From CALAMC01 sp964459465 (GTDB lineage Bacteria; Zixibacteria; MSB-5A5; GN15; PGXB01), in contig CAYWLR010000013.1 of the NCBI GenBank assembly GCA_964459465.1, positions 1 to 64,000 on the forward strand: a DNA stretch of 64,000 bases, read 5' to 3'. The notes beneath the pieces are model-generated. The model saw nothing but the letters and a program-made list of their open reading frames with translations. It did not search any database and was not told the origin of the DNA. Each line of letters opens with the position of its first letter. The first letter of the stretch is position 1. Positions 1-9,147 of the stretch are shown piece after piece. The position numbers and the translations under genes were made by a program.

Positions 1-1041
1 GACTTCACCCGTTTATCGCCGCGTCTGGGAATAAGCTTCCCGATATCCCCCAGGACACAATTTCATATAAACTACGGCAAATTTTTCCAGCGTCCCGATC
101 TGGTCCGGCTGTATGTCGGCTATGATTTTATGGCCCGACGCATTACGCAGGGCGGGTCGTATTATCCTTTCCCGAGTCCTAATCTGGAGCCGGAGAAAAT
201 CACGCAGTATGAGGCCGGTATTACCCATCAGCTGGGAGAGAATACCGTCATTGAAATAGCGGCGTATTACAAGGATGTGCAAGATTTGACCCAGATTTTC
301 AAGCAAACACCGGCCAGTCCTTTCGAATATGATTTCTTTGCCAATACCGATTACGGGACGATTAAAGGGTTTGACGTGTCCCTTATGATGCGGCGTAGCC
401 GCTCACTCCAGTTGAATTTCAACTATACTTTAAGCTGGGCGACCGGGACCGGATCCTATGCCCAGACCCATTATATTATCACCTGGGCCGCCACGGAACC
501 TCCCAAACAGACGTCGCCTCTCGACTATGACCAGCGACATAATTTTTCGGCTATCATAGACATGCAGACGTTCAAGGGAGACGGGCCCAGAATCGGCAAT
601 TACTTTCCCTTTGAATTTTTGCGGGCCAATGCCATAATCAATATGGCCAGTGGCACACCATACACTCCGACCCAACCTTATGATGCCGTCAGCCAGGCCG
701 CGGTCAGCCCGATACCCCGGGCAACCATGAATTCCGAATATATGCCATGGGCTTTCCAGGTTGATTTGAGAGTGGAGCGTACCTTTACCGTCGGGGATTA
801 CAAGATAATGCCGTTTGTCTGGGTCAAAAACCTGTTCAACAATGAAAACGTGTATTCGGTCTATGAAGGTTCCGGTTTGCCTGATAATACCGGGTACCTT
901 GCTACCGAGTCGGGTTATTCAGCCTACGCCGGGCATGCCGCCGAATTGCAGGCTTTTGACAAATATGGCCTGATTCAAAATAATCCCAAAAACTTCGGTG
1001 AGCCGAGAATGATTTTGCTCGGTTTGAGAATGGCATTTTAA
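1..1041 (+). CDS. TonB-dependent receptor, C-terminal part (5' truncated by window)
   Basis: The reading frame is already open at base 1, so this is the 3' part of a larger gene; the first in-frame ATG at 130 is internal. The roughly 346 visible residues have the alternating aromatic/polar strands of an outer-membrane beta-barrel. They carry typical receptor phrases such as SPRLGISFPISPRTQFHINYG near the start, EKITQYEAGITHQLG, and a late VWVKNLFNNENVYSVYEGSG segment. The protein ends in LGLRMAF, with the terminal phenylalanine expected of a BAM-recognised barrel. The plug and TonB box lie outside the window. The next gene starts 16 bases downstream, so the two are probably co-transcribed. 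The substrate is unknown; an organic ligand or peptide is as likely as a siderophore. Confidence 0.85.
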   Translation, partial: DFTRLSPRLGISFPISPRTQFHINYGKFFQRPDLVRLYVGYDFMARRITQGGSYYPFPSPNLEPEKITQYEAGITHQLGENTVIEIAAYYKDVQDLTQIFKQTPASPFEYDFFANTDYGTIKGFDVSLMMRRSRSLQLNFNYTLSWATGTGSYAQTHYIITWAATEPPKQTSPLDYDQRHNFSAIIDMQTFKGDGPRIGNYFPFEFLRANAIINMASGTPYTPTQPYDAVSQAAVSPIPRATMNSEYMPWAFQVDLRVERTFTVGDYKIMPFVWVKNLFNNENVYSVYEGSGLPDNTGYLATESGYSAYAGHAAELQAFDKYGLIQNNPKNFGEPRMILLGLRMAF

Positions 1042-1057
1042 AGGGAAGGATGGAATA

Positions 1058-4000
1058 ATGAGAATATCAATTATATTGGGCCTGGTCCTTGTGCTGGCGG
1101 TGTCGGTTGCGGCCGCCCCGAGAATGGGACCTGGCGCAAGAGATTATAGTCCCATGTCCCGGGCGATCGATAATGAAAAATATATCGATGCCAACAATAT
1201 TTTAATGTTCGTGACCAATCACGGTAATTTTGGCCGGGATTTATCGGGGGTTTTCGGGTACGATTACGGGACTTTTTATCCGTTTAACACGATTCAGGAT
1301 ATTCTGGACGGAAGACAGGATTTTTCGATTATTTACGCGTCCGGTTTATGGGTTGGTTGCGTCGATTCGGCCACCGGTGAAACCCGGATTGCCATCGCCG
1401 AATACACCGACGAATACGTGCCTGGTCCGATGGTTGGCGGGACTTTTCAGCCCGATAATCCATCGTTTAAGGTCTATAAGCTTTACAAAGACAGTCTGGA
1501 GAATAATCCCAATGAAGATTTTTTAAACTGGCCGATTGACCAGGGAGCACCCTGGAAGCTGGCCGAAAACGGTGTTGACAGCATCCCTGACATGGTCGGC
1601 GATCAAATGCTCTGGGCGGTATATAATGATGCCAGTATCACCCAGCATGTGCACGACGCCGGGAGTACCCTGCCGCTGGGTCTTGAGATAAGGCAAACCA
1701 CCTTTGCCTATGACCGCGAAGACCCGCTGGGGAATATCATCTTCCTTCGCTTTCAAGTGTACAATAAGGGTGGTAACACTCTGCAGGATTGTTATATATC
1801 GCTCTGGGCCGATCCGGACCTGGGTGAATACACCAATGACCTGGTTGGCTGCGACACCGTTCTGTCGATGGGCTTTTGTTACAACGGTGACAACAACGAT
1901 CAGCAGTTTGGCTCCAACCCGCCAGCCGTAGGTTATGACTTCTTTCAAGGCCCCCTCGAGTTTACCGACAACCCCGATGACACCGCCCGCATGTGGGGGC
2001 AGTTGTATGAGGGATATGTCAACATGGGCATGACCTCATTCAATAAGTACATCAACGGGACCGACCCCGACAGCTATATCGAGACTTATAATTACATGAG
2101 CGGCAAAAACCGCGATGGTTCGGATTATACGTATAACGGCATTCCCACCAAGTACTTTGTCGCGGGCGACCCGGTCACGGGTCAGGGCGACCTTGATTTT
2201 GCCCCGGAAGACCGACGTTTCATGTTATCCACCGGACCGATTACGTTCCGTCCCGGTGATTCCACCGAAATCCTGGCGGCCATCGTTGTCGGCCGTGGGG
2301 CCGACCGGTTATCCTCCGTTACGGTTATGAAGTACAATGATAAGTTCGCCCAGGCCGCCTATGAAAACAATTTTGTCGTCGCACATACGCCGGCCGCCCC
2401 GGTCGTGACATGTGTGACGGGCGACGAACAGATTTCTATTTACTGGACGGATACTTCCGAAGTGGACCATGGTGATTATCCCTTCGAGGGCTATGCCCTG
2501 TTCATGAGGACCGACCTCTCTGCCGATTGGACCAAAATCGCGTATTTTGATGAAATCAACGGCGTGGCCAAGATTTTGGATGAAGTTCAGGATCCGATCA
2601 CTTCGGCCCTTGAAACCCGGCTGGTCAAAGAAGGTACCGATGAGGGTATCCAGCATCACTTCGTCGTCAAAAGAGATTATGTCACCGGGCGCAAACTGCG
2701 CAACAATATTAAACAGTTTTTCCGTCTGGAAGCATATTCATACGATGAATCCGGCTTTCCCAAGACGCTGACCTCGGCTACGCAATTTGACGCCACGCCG
2801 GAAGCGGCGCTGGCCGGAGATCGCTGGCCGTATATGTTCGACGATACTCTGCCGGTGGAGCATATAGCAGGGGAGTCCGACGGCAGCGTTGTCCCGGTCG
2901 TGCTGGATCGTACCCTCTTTTATGGTGATACCTTCCTGGTCGTATTTGAAGAGGATGGTGAAGGAGGGTATACCTGGGATCTTGTCAATCAAACCCTTGA
3001 TGATATAATCCTTGATGACCAGACCAATCAATCGGGTGACAAGAATTATGAAATTACCGACGGCTTTATTGCTATAGTTTCCGGTCCCGAGCCGGTTGGC
3101 AAGAGCTACAGCTACGCCAGCGCCAGTCCGCCCAATTTCAGTCCGATTGCGGTATCAGAAATCGGTTACCCCGGTGATGACTACCCGAACGGTCGCCGGT
3201 GGTTTACCGGCGACGATGAAAGCGGCGGAGAATTGCTCTTTGGCGGTGTCTATATGGAACCGAATTTCTGGGGTGCCACGACGGTTGCGCTGGGTGATAT
3301 GAAACCGGTCGAATTACGGTTTCGCCCTATGGAATCCTACACCGACTTAAACAGCAATTCACAGTATGACATCGGTGAACCCTATGAAGTGGATGAACCG
3401 GATTCGACCCAGAAAGCATTTGTCTATAGAACCTTTGACCCGGCCACATATCTTGGGTTTTACGATATACCTTTCACGGCCTGGGATGTCAGCGATCCCG
3501 ACAATCCGCGCCAGGTTAACGTTGTCTTCCGCGATCGGGATCAAAACCTTCAGTGGGATTTAAGTAATGCGGCCGATCCGCCGGATCCGCTTTTGCCCAA
3601 CAACGGCGACCAGCGCTACAATTATCTCTGGGTTCTGACGTCCGACTATGATGCGACCGGGACAATGTACGGTGACGGGACCGGCGGCACCATAGATTTC
3701 TGGGGCGGCGATGAATACGTGGTTGATGCCATGTGGACTATCTGGTTGGATATGCGTAATAGTGCAGACCTTGGCCTCTTGGGTATGCTATCGGAAGAGT
3801 GTACTCTAACTCTGGTGCCAAACGTCATCAATACTCCGGCCGATACCTTCATGTTCGTGACCTCAACCCTGGAAAAAACATCAGAAGCGGCCGATCTCGA
3901 TGCCATCAACGTCGTGCCCAACCCCTTCTATCTTTACGGGCCGTATGATCCGTCGGTCGGCAATTACCAGATCAAGTTCCAGCATCTTCCGGCGGAATGT

Positions 4001-4213
4001 AAAATAAGCATTTTCAACCTGGCCGGGGACAGGGTTCGGCTGATAGAGAAAAACGACCCGACCACTTCGGTGGCCACCTGGAACGCCCGGAACGACAGCG
4101 GTATCCCGGTGGCATCGGGCATATATATTTATGTCGTCGATGCGCCCGGATTCGGAGTCAAGAAGGGTAAGCTGGCGGTTTTTGTCGAAACTGAAGTCCT
4201 TGAGAAGTACTAG
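1058..4213 (+). CDS. Large secreted protein with FlgD/T9SS-like C-terminal domain
   Basis: A 1051-residue protein with an N-terminal signal peptide (MRISIILGLVLVLAVSVAAA). The ATG at 1058 is preceded by AAGGATGG, a good ribosome binding site. The body is rich in Asp, Gly, Tyr and Thr and shows no catalytic motif I recognise; a stretch around residues 445-510 looks like a fibronectin-type fold. The last roughly 85 residues (NVVPNPFYLYGPYDPS, then a KISIFNLAGDRVR strand and NDSGIPVASGIYIYVVD) are the FlgD-Ig-like or type-IX-sorting-like domain common in FCB bacteria. It lies between a TonB receptor and a PorV-like protein, so it is probably a cell-surface or secreted protein handled together with those outer-membrane partners. 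Function unknown. Confidence 0.8.
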   Translation: MRISIILGLVLVLAVSVAAAPRMGPGARDYSPMSRAIDNEKYIDANNILMFVTNHGNFGRDLSGVFGYDYGTFYPFNTIQDILDGRQDFSIIYASGLWVGCVDSATGETRIAIAEYTDEYVPGPMVGGTFQPDNPSFKVYKLYKDSLENNPNEDFLNWPIDQGAPWKLAENGVDSIPDMVGDQMLWAVYNDASITQHVHDAGSTLPLGLEIRQTTFAYDREDPLGNIIFLRFQVYNKGGNTLQDCYISLWADPDLGEYTNDLVGCDTVLSMGFCYNGDNNDQQFGSNPPAVGYDFFQGPLEFTDNPDDTARMWGQLYEGYVNMGMTSFNKYINGTDPDSYIETYNYMSGKNRDGSDYTYNGIPTKYFVAGDPVTGQGDLDFAPEDRRFMLSTGPITFRPGDSTEILAAIVVGRGADRLSSVTVMKYNDKFAQAAYENNFVVAHTPAAPVVTCVTGDEQISIYWTDTSEVDHGDYPFEGYALFMRTDLSADWTKIAYFDEINGVAKILDEVQDPITSALETRLVKEGTDEGIQHHFVVKRDYVTGRKLRNNIKQFFRLEAYSYDESGFPKTLTSATQFDATPEAALAGDRWPYMFDDTLPVEHIAGESDGSVVPVVLDRTLFYGDTFLVVFEEDGEGGYTWDLVNQTLDDIILDDQTNQSGDKNYEITDGFIAIVSGPEPVGKSYSYASASPPNFSPIAVSEIGYPGDDYPNGRRWFTGDDESGGELLFGGVYMEPNFWGATTVALGDMKPVELRFRPMESYTDLNSNSQYDIGEPYEVDEPDSTQKAFVYRTFDPATYLGFYDIPFTAWDVSDPDNPRQVNVVFRDRDQNLQWDLSNAADPPDPLLPNNGDQRYNYLWVLTSDYDATGTMYGDGTGGTIDFWGGDEYVVDAMWTIWLDMRNSADLGLLGMLSEECTLTLVPNVINTPADTFMFVTSTLEKTSEAADLDAINVVPNPFYLYGPYDPSVGNYQIKFQHLPAECKISIFNLAGDRVRLIEKNDPTTSVATWNARNDSGIPVASGIYIYVVDAPGFGVKKGKLAVFVETEVLEKY

Positions 4214-4235
4214 CAAGGAAGAAAGGAATTATGCA

Positions 4236-5225
4236 ATGAATAAAAAAATTGCCTTAATCGTAATGGTTCTCCTTGCTGTAAGTATATCGATTACTTATGC
4301 GGGGAACAGCAGCCGCATCGGGACGGCGGGAGCGCAGGAGCTTCGAATTCCGATCGGCTCGCGCGGCACGGCCATGGGCGGCGCCGTAATATCCAGCATT
4401 ACCGGGGTTGAATCCATTCAATGGAATCCGGCCGGGCTGGCCTACACGGAGGGCACCGAGGTTATGTTCACCCACCTGCCGTACTTTGTCGATATCAACG
4501 TCAATTTCGTCGGTATCGCCACAAATATTGAAGATTTCGGAACCCTTGCGGCCTCGGCCAAGATCGTGTCGATCGGCGATATAGAAGTGACCGACGATTA
4601 TTATCAAGACGGCACCGGGGCCTTTTTCAATCCGACCCTGATGGTGTTGACAGCATCATACGCCCGTATCCTGACGACCCGGGTATCGTTCGGGGCGACG
4701 GCCAAACTGATCAACGAGAAAATCCATGACGTGTCGGCCACCGGTTTCGCCGTTGACATCGGGTTCATATATGAACCGGGCTGGCGCGATATGGCTCTGG
4801 GAATAGCCATCAAGAATTACGGGCCGGAAATGCGCTTCAGCGGCATAGGCTTCAGCCGACCACTGGATGGCCGCCAGGGTGCCGCCGAGGGTGCCGCGTT
4901 TGAAATTCCCAGTACTTTCGACATCGGCCTTTCCTACAGCGCCTACAACCAGGGACCTAACCTGGGCAAGCTCTGCGGAAATTTCACTTCGTGCAATTAC
5001 TCCCAGGATATCTGGAGCGGCGGCGCCGAATACTCGTATGACGATACCTATTTCCTGCGCGCCGGATACAGCTATGCCGACCAGAATGATTATCTGTACG
5101 GCGTAACATTCGGCGGCGGCTTGAAATTCAAAATGGGTAACACAAACATGTTTTTCGAGTATGCCTGGAACCAGACAGAGGTCTTCGAAGACAATCATTT
5201 CTTTACGATAAGAACGACTTTTTAG
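4236..5225 (+). CDS. PorV/PorQ-family outer-membrane barrel protein
   Basis: A 329-residue protein. I take the ATG at 4236 because it begins a clear signal peptide (MNKKIALIVMVLLAVSISITYA) and follows AAGGAAGAAAGGAA; the open frame extends further upstream into the previous gene without a plausible start. The mature N-terminus (GTAGAQELRIPIGSRGTAMGGA) and the following SITGVESIQWNPAGLAY segment are hallmarks of the PorV/PorQ (UPF0164-like) family, which are barrels linked to type IX secretion and surface attachment in Bacteroidetes. The C-terminus ends in FTIRTTF, as expected for a barrel. Placement directly after a protein with a T9SS-like tail supports a secretion or surface-anchoring role, but no other T9SS component is in the window. 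Confidence 0.85.
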   Translation: MNKKIALIVMVLLAVSISITYAGNSSRIGTAGAQELRIPIGSRGTAMGGAVISSITGVESIQWNPAGLAYTEGTEVMFTHLPYFVDINVNFVGIATNIEDFGTLAASAKIVSIGDIEVTDDYYQDGTGAFFNPTLMVLTASYARILTTRVSFGATAKLINEKIHDVSATGFAVDIGFIYEPGWRDMALGIAIKNYGPEMRFSGIGFSRPLDGRQGAAEGAAFEIPSTFDIGLSYSAYNQGPNLGKLCGNFTSCNYSQDIWSGGAEYSYDDTYFLRAGYSYADQNDYLYGVTFGGGLKFKMGNTNMFFEYAWNQTEVFEDNHFFTIRTTF

Positions 5226-5248
5226 ACCGCAAATGTCATGATGAAAAG

Positions 5249-5279
5249 GGCCGGACGGTAATTGTCCGGCCTTTTTTTT
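5249..5279 (+). terminator. Rho-independent terminator of the TonB/PorV block
   Basis: A perfect 8-bp stem (GGCCGGAC 5249-5256 with GTCCGGCC 5264-5271) and a 7-nt loop are followed by eight T (5272-5279). It lies 24 nt after the PorV-like stop. The upstream AAAA run gives a weaker T-tract on the other strand, so it may also serve the convergent HD-GYP gene. Confidence 0.9.
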
Positions 5280-5349
5280 ATTGAAATCGATTTTGTCAAG
5301 TCTTGAAGTGGGTCAGGAAAACGGTGGCATCAATATCAATCATTAAAGG

Positions 5350-7218
5350 TCAAGCGGCGGTATTGCTCATGCACTGGGACCAGATCTGGAAGATTTCGTC
5401 GTCGTGGGTCTGGGCGTTGACAACGGCGTCGGCCTTACCGCTTTCGATGACGTTGACGAAGCACATCAGCAGCACGGGGTCGAAGGCGGTTCCGGAATCT
5501 TTCTGCATTATGTCGAGCGCCTTCCGGACGCTGTAGGCGGGGCGGTAAACCCGGTCGGACGTGAGCGCGTCGAAAACGTCGGCGATGCTGATAATCCGGG
5601 CGCCCATGGGGATATCCTCGCCTTTCAATCCCAGCGGGTAGCCGGTGCCGTCCAGCTTTTCATGATGGGCCATCATGAGGGGCTTGATGTCCCAGGGGAA
5701 TTCCATCCCCCGGAGAAGCTCGACGCTGTATTCGCTGTGTCGTTTGATCTGTTCGAATTCCTCATTGGTCAGACGCCCGGCCTTTTTCAGGACGTCGTCG
5801 GCAATTCTGATTTTGCCGATATCATGAAGCAGCGAAGCGGCGACGATGGTTTTCAAAAGCGACGGTTGCAGACCCAGTTCGCGCGCCAGAAGCAATGACA
5901 GCGCCGCCACCCGGTCGGAATGTCCCTTGGTGTACTTGTCCTTCTGATCGATTTTCATGGCCATGTCATGGAACGTTTCGAGGTACAATTTCTCGATGGA
6001 GTATATATCGTCCTCGGCCTGCTCGCGCTTGCCGTCGGCATTGAGACAGGTGTAAATGTGATAACTCTGTTCGAGGTCGGTCAGGGCATTGAGGTGTTCG
6101 CCGGTCGCACGGTACAACTTGCCGCGCTCGCGAAGAACTTCGGCTTCCTGGTAACGGGCGCCGGTCTGACGGCTGATTTCCAATGAGGCCGCAAAATGGG
6201 TCACGGCTCCGTCGAAATCCCCGCACTGATGGGCAATCATCCCGGCGATCTTTTTGGCCTCGACCAGGTGGATATTGACGATATTGGCTTCGATCAGATG
6301 GTCCAATGCCCGCTGGCAATGTATTTGGGCATTGGCGACGTCGGAATTTTTTAGATAATGCTCGGCCAGGTTGAGATCGACGATGAGGATGAGCGAGGAG
6401 TCTTTAATTTTTTCGGCGGTTTCCAGCGCTTCCCTGAAAAACACGAAGGCGTCATCGTACATTTTTCTTTCGGCGTACGATATGGCGATGTTATTCTTGG
6501 TATAAGCGCTTTTTCTGATTTCGCCTTTTTCGGCATATATGTCCAGTGACTCCCGGTACAATTCCAGTGCCTTTTGCCAGTCGCCTTTCATGTTCATGAT
6601 GGTGCCCAGATTATTGACCAGGTCGGCATATACCAGAGAGTTATCGATTTCACGGGCGACTTCGATGGCTTCGGCGTAGGTCGTTTCGGCCTCTTCAAAG
6701 TCGCCCAGCTCGACGTAAACAACGCCGAGGTTGCGGAGGGCCTTGCACAGGCCGTTTCGGTCATTCAGACGGCGACAGGCGCCGATGGCTCTCTGGTGAT
6801 AACCCAGGGCGCGGTCATGATCACCCTGGCGGGCCAGCAACTGCCCGATTTGCGTGAACGTTTCCGATTTGACGGCCAGATACTGGTTGTCGCGGCAGAA
6901 ATTGAGAATCTTCTGATATTCTTCGATGGCGCGGGAATAGTTTCCCTGCGACGTATAGGCCTTCCCTTTCTCTCGGTGCAGTTCGAAGCGCAATTCCATG
7001 GAAAAGGCCGGCAATCCCTTGGCGTTCCACAAATCCTCCAGCGAACCCAGATACCCGAGCGCCTTGTCGAATTCGAAGGAATCATTGGCCTGTTTGGCCA
7101 GACTCAATAACCGGTTCATGGACATAGTCCAGTCGGTGGCGGTCGGGGACTGCCCGAAACCGCCACCGCCTGTCGGCAGACAGTTCATCCGGTCATCAGG
7201 TCTGTCGGGATTAAGCAT
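5350..7218 (-). CDS. TPR protein with C-terminal HD-GYP c-di-GMP phosphodiesterase domain
   Basis: A 622-residue cytoplasmic protein. Residues about 30-390 are tetratricopeptide repeats (GDFEEAETTYAEAIEVA, GDWQKALELYRESLDIY and others). Residues about 415-590 are an HD-GYP domain with its metal and signature residues visible: GHSDRVA, SLLHDIGK, the HHEKLDGTGYP hallmark and DVFDALTSDRVYR. HD-GYP domains hydrolyse cyclic di-GMP, so this is likely a second-messenger phosphodiesterase whose activity is tuned by TPR contacts. The start at 7218 overlaps the end of the upstream TPR gene by 8 nt, which implies translational coupling; starts at residues 11, 32 or 34 are also possible. There is no signal peptide or membrane segment. 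Confidence 0.9.
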   Translation of the reverse strand: MLNPDRPDDRMNCLPTGGGGFGQSPTATDWTMSMNRLLSLAKQANDSFEFDKALGYLGSLEDLWNAKGLPAFSMELRFELHREKGKAYTSQGNYSRAIEEYQKILNFCRDNQYLAVKSETFTQIGQLLARQGDHDRALGYHQRAIGACRRLNDRNGLCKALRNLGVVYVELGDFEEAETTYAEAIEVAREIDNSLVYADLVNNLGTIMNMKGDWQKALELYRESLDIYAEKGEIRKSAYTKNNIAISYAERKMYDDAFVFFREALETAEKIKDSSLILIVDLNLAEHYLKNSDVANAQIHCQRALDHLIEANIVNIHLVEAKKIAGMIAHQCGDFDGAVTHFAASLEISRQTGARYQEAEVLRERGKLYRATGEHLNALTDLEQSYHIYTCLNADGKREQAEDDIYSIEKLYLETFHDMAMKIDQKDKYTKGHSDRVAALSLLLARELGLQPSLLKTIVAASLLHDIGKIRIADDVLKKAGRLTNEEFEQIKRHSEYSVELLRGMEFPWDIKPLMMAHHEKLDGTGYPLGLKGEDIPMGARIISIADVFDALTSDRVYRPAYSVRKALDIMQKDSGTAFDPVLLMCFVNVIESGKADAVVNAQTHDDEIFQIWSQCMSNTAA

Positions 7219-8281
7219 TCATGCCTCGCAGGACGTTATTGGCTGCCAGCTCCGCCTTCTGCCGGCCGTTTTCGATTTCGAGTTTGGTGTATTGTTTGGC
7301 GGCCGTGTCGAATTTGAAATAAGCCAGGTCGATATTACCGTGGTCCTTGGCAATGATACCTTGCTCATAAAGAACGTCGGCCATCAGAGCTGAAAGCTGG
7401 TGCTCGACGGTCATCCGGTATGTTTCTTCGAGCAGTTCTTCGGCCCCGGCCAGATCACCCATTCCCCGCAGAATCATGCCGTCGATAAGATTCAATTCGC
7501 ATTCCAGCGCTTTCGAATTCAGGCCGGGGAGGAGCTTTCTCGCCGTGTCGATAACTGACTTGGCCAGAATGGATTCGTTCTGATACAGGTAGCATTTGGA
7601 TATATTCTGATAGCAGATCTCAACCAGGTTGAGGTCTTTTTCTTCGAGGGCGATGGCCAGAGCTGAATTCAGGCTGATAATGGCCTCCCGATAACGTTTC
7701 AATTCCGTTTCGGTCAGGCCGATGTTTAAAAGGACATAGCCTTGCCTGATGGTATTTCCGCAGCTTTCGAAATCATTCAGGCAGAGGCGGAAAGTCTTAA
7801 TCGATTCCTCGCGCTCGTCGGTCGCCGACTGTATGGCCCCCAGCGTATTTAATATGGTCGCCCGGAGTTCATGGTCACTGATTTCGGTCGACCACTCCAG
7901 GGCCACTTCACAAAGCTCTTCGGCTTTGCGATAATGACCCTTCTGGAACGCCATGTTGGCGCGATTGCGGACACACTCGGAGGCGCCTTTTTTATCATCG
8001 AGGCCCAGGAATATCTGCTGGGCTTCCAGATATAATCCTTCCGCCGCCTCCCATGCCGACTCCATCATTTTTGCCCGGCCGGTTTCTTTCAGGATGCGGG
8101 CGCGCAATCTGTGGTCCCGCATCGCTTCCGGCGTACTTATGGCCGATTTCAGTAATTCCAGAGCAACCACGACATTGCCTTGATGAAGCCAACCTTGTGC
8201 CAAATTCAGAAGCGCGTTCCCATCGGTAATCCCGGCGCAGGAATCGTTCCATATTCTATTTGTGGTTTGCACGTTCATCAT
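7211..8281 (-). CDS. TPR-repeat protein, partner of the HD-GYP protein
   Basis: A 356-residue soluble protein made almost wholly of tetratricopeptide-like helical pairs (for example KGHYRKAEELCEVALEWS and LKRYREAIISLNSALAIA). No enzymatic domain is visible. The start codon pair ATGATG at 8281 follows AGAGGT at a good distance. Its stop codon lies inside the start of the HD-GYP gene (8-nt overlap), so the two are coupled. The protein resembles the TPR half of its neighbour, which suggests duplication or a hetero-oligomeric scaffold. A role as sensor or adaptor for the phosphodiesterase is inference from position only. Confidence 0.8.
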   Translation of the reverse strand: MMNVQTTNRIWNDSCAGITDGNALLNLAQGWLHQGNVVVALELLKSAISTPEAMRDHRLRARILKETGRAKMMESAWEAAEGLYLEAQQIFLGLDDKKGASECVRNRANMAFQKGHYRKAEELCEVALEWSTEISDHELRATILNTLGAIQSATDEREESIKTFRLCLNDFESCGNTIRQGYVLLNIGLTETELKRYREAIISLNSALAIALEEKDLNLVEICYQNISKCYLYQNESILAKSVIDTARKLLPGLNSKALECELNLIDGMILRGMGDLAGAEELLEETYRMTVEHQLSALMADVLYEQGIIAKDHGNIDLAYFKFDTAAKQYTKLEIENGRQKAELAANNVLRGMNA

Positions 8282-8309
8282 CAGTTACCTCTAATTAGTT
8301 GCTCTCTGA

Positions 8310-8879
8310 TTACTTGAACGGGTTGAAAACGTAATCGGAAATCAGGCCGTAGGCCGAGAAATGGTGCAGTTCCGCCTTGACCACCTTGTTAACCGTGTCG
8401 AGTTGACAGACAATATCCTCGAATTCGCCCGTGACATTATTAAAATAGGCGATACGGATTGATTCCTCGACAACGCCGGTCAGGTCGGCGTCACGGTATG
8501 ACATAGTTACTTTGACGGGGACGTTGAAGACCAGGCCGTTGGTTCCGAATTCATTGTAGAAGACACTCAAGTCCGGAATGAGGATACTGAAAGTGGTGTC
8601 ATTATCGATCGCTCCTGCGGGAACCTCGATTATGACATCAAAAAATTCCAGCCGTCCGCCGGTTTCTGCGGATATGACCTGATCCACATAAAGTCCGGAA
8701 CCATCGCCCGGAGAAAGCAGGGCCGCGGCCAGAGAAGACGCCGAACGTCCGAGGACTTTTGTTTCCTGCGTCGGTTCGGTACTCTCCAGCGGAGATTTCG
8801 AGCAACCGACCGCAAGTAATAACAGCGCGGCGGCCGCAAGAACGAAGAAAACCCGATTTTTGGTGCTCGGAGACTTCAT
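8310..8879 (-). CDS. Lipoprotein with ZU5-like beta domain
   Basis: A 189-residue lipoprotein. The frame is open to 8942, but the ATG at 8879 is preceded by AAGGGGAA and begins a lipoprotein signal (VFFVLAAAALLLLAVGC, Cys at about residue 26). The mature part is one beta-rich domain: FFDVIIEVPAGAIDNDTTFSI, then TMSYRDADLTGV, then KAELHHFSAYGLISDY. The PAGAI and HHFSAYG elements are what ZU5-like or GPS-adjacent beta modules show in bacterial surface proteins. Probably anchored to a membrane and facing the periplasm. It lies 28 nt upstream of the TPR pair on the same strand and may be in one operon with them, though a cytoplasmic partner is not obvious. Confidence 0.7.
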   Translation of the reverse strand: MKSPSTKNRVFFVLAAAALLLLAVGCSKSPLESTEPTQETKVLGRSASSLAAALLSPGDGSGLYVDQVISAETGGRLEFFDVIIEVPAGAIDNDTTFSILIPDLSVFYNEFGTNGLVFNVPVKVTMSYRDADLTGVVEESIRIAYFNNVTGEFEDIVCQLDTVNKVVKAELHHFSAYGLISDYVFNPFK

Positions 8880-9147
8880 TTCGATTCCCCTTTCAGATAT
8901 TGGCGGTTTTTCCAAATTTCTTTTCATGGTGAAGACTATCATGGCAACAATGATGCCGAGGGCAAAACTGACTTGTTATGCCATGTTTGACAACGAGTTA
9001 TGGGCGTCAGAGAAGAAGCCGACCGGAATCGCAAAACAGGGCAACCGAATCAATTCATGCCGGGCCGTTGTATTCGTTGAGCGTTAAGTGGAAATGTACG
9101 TTTATATTAAGAGAATTGACGAAAAGGTGGAACGTTATGTTCCGAAA

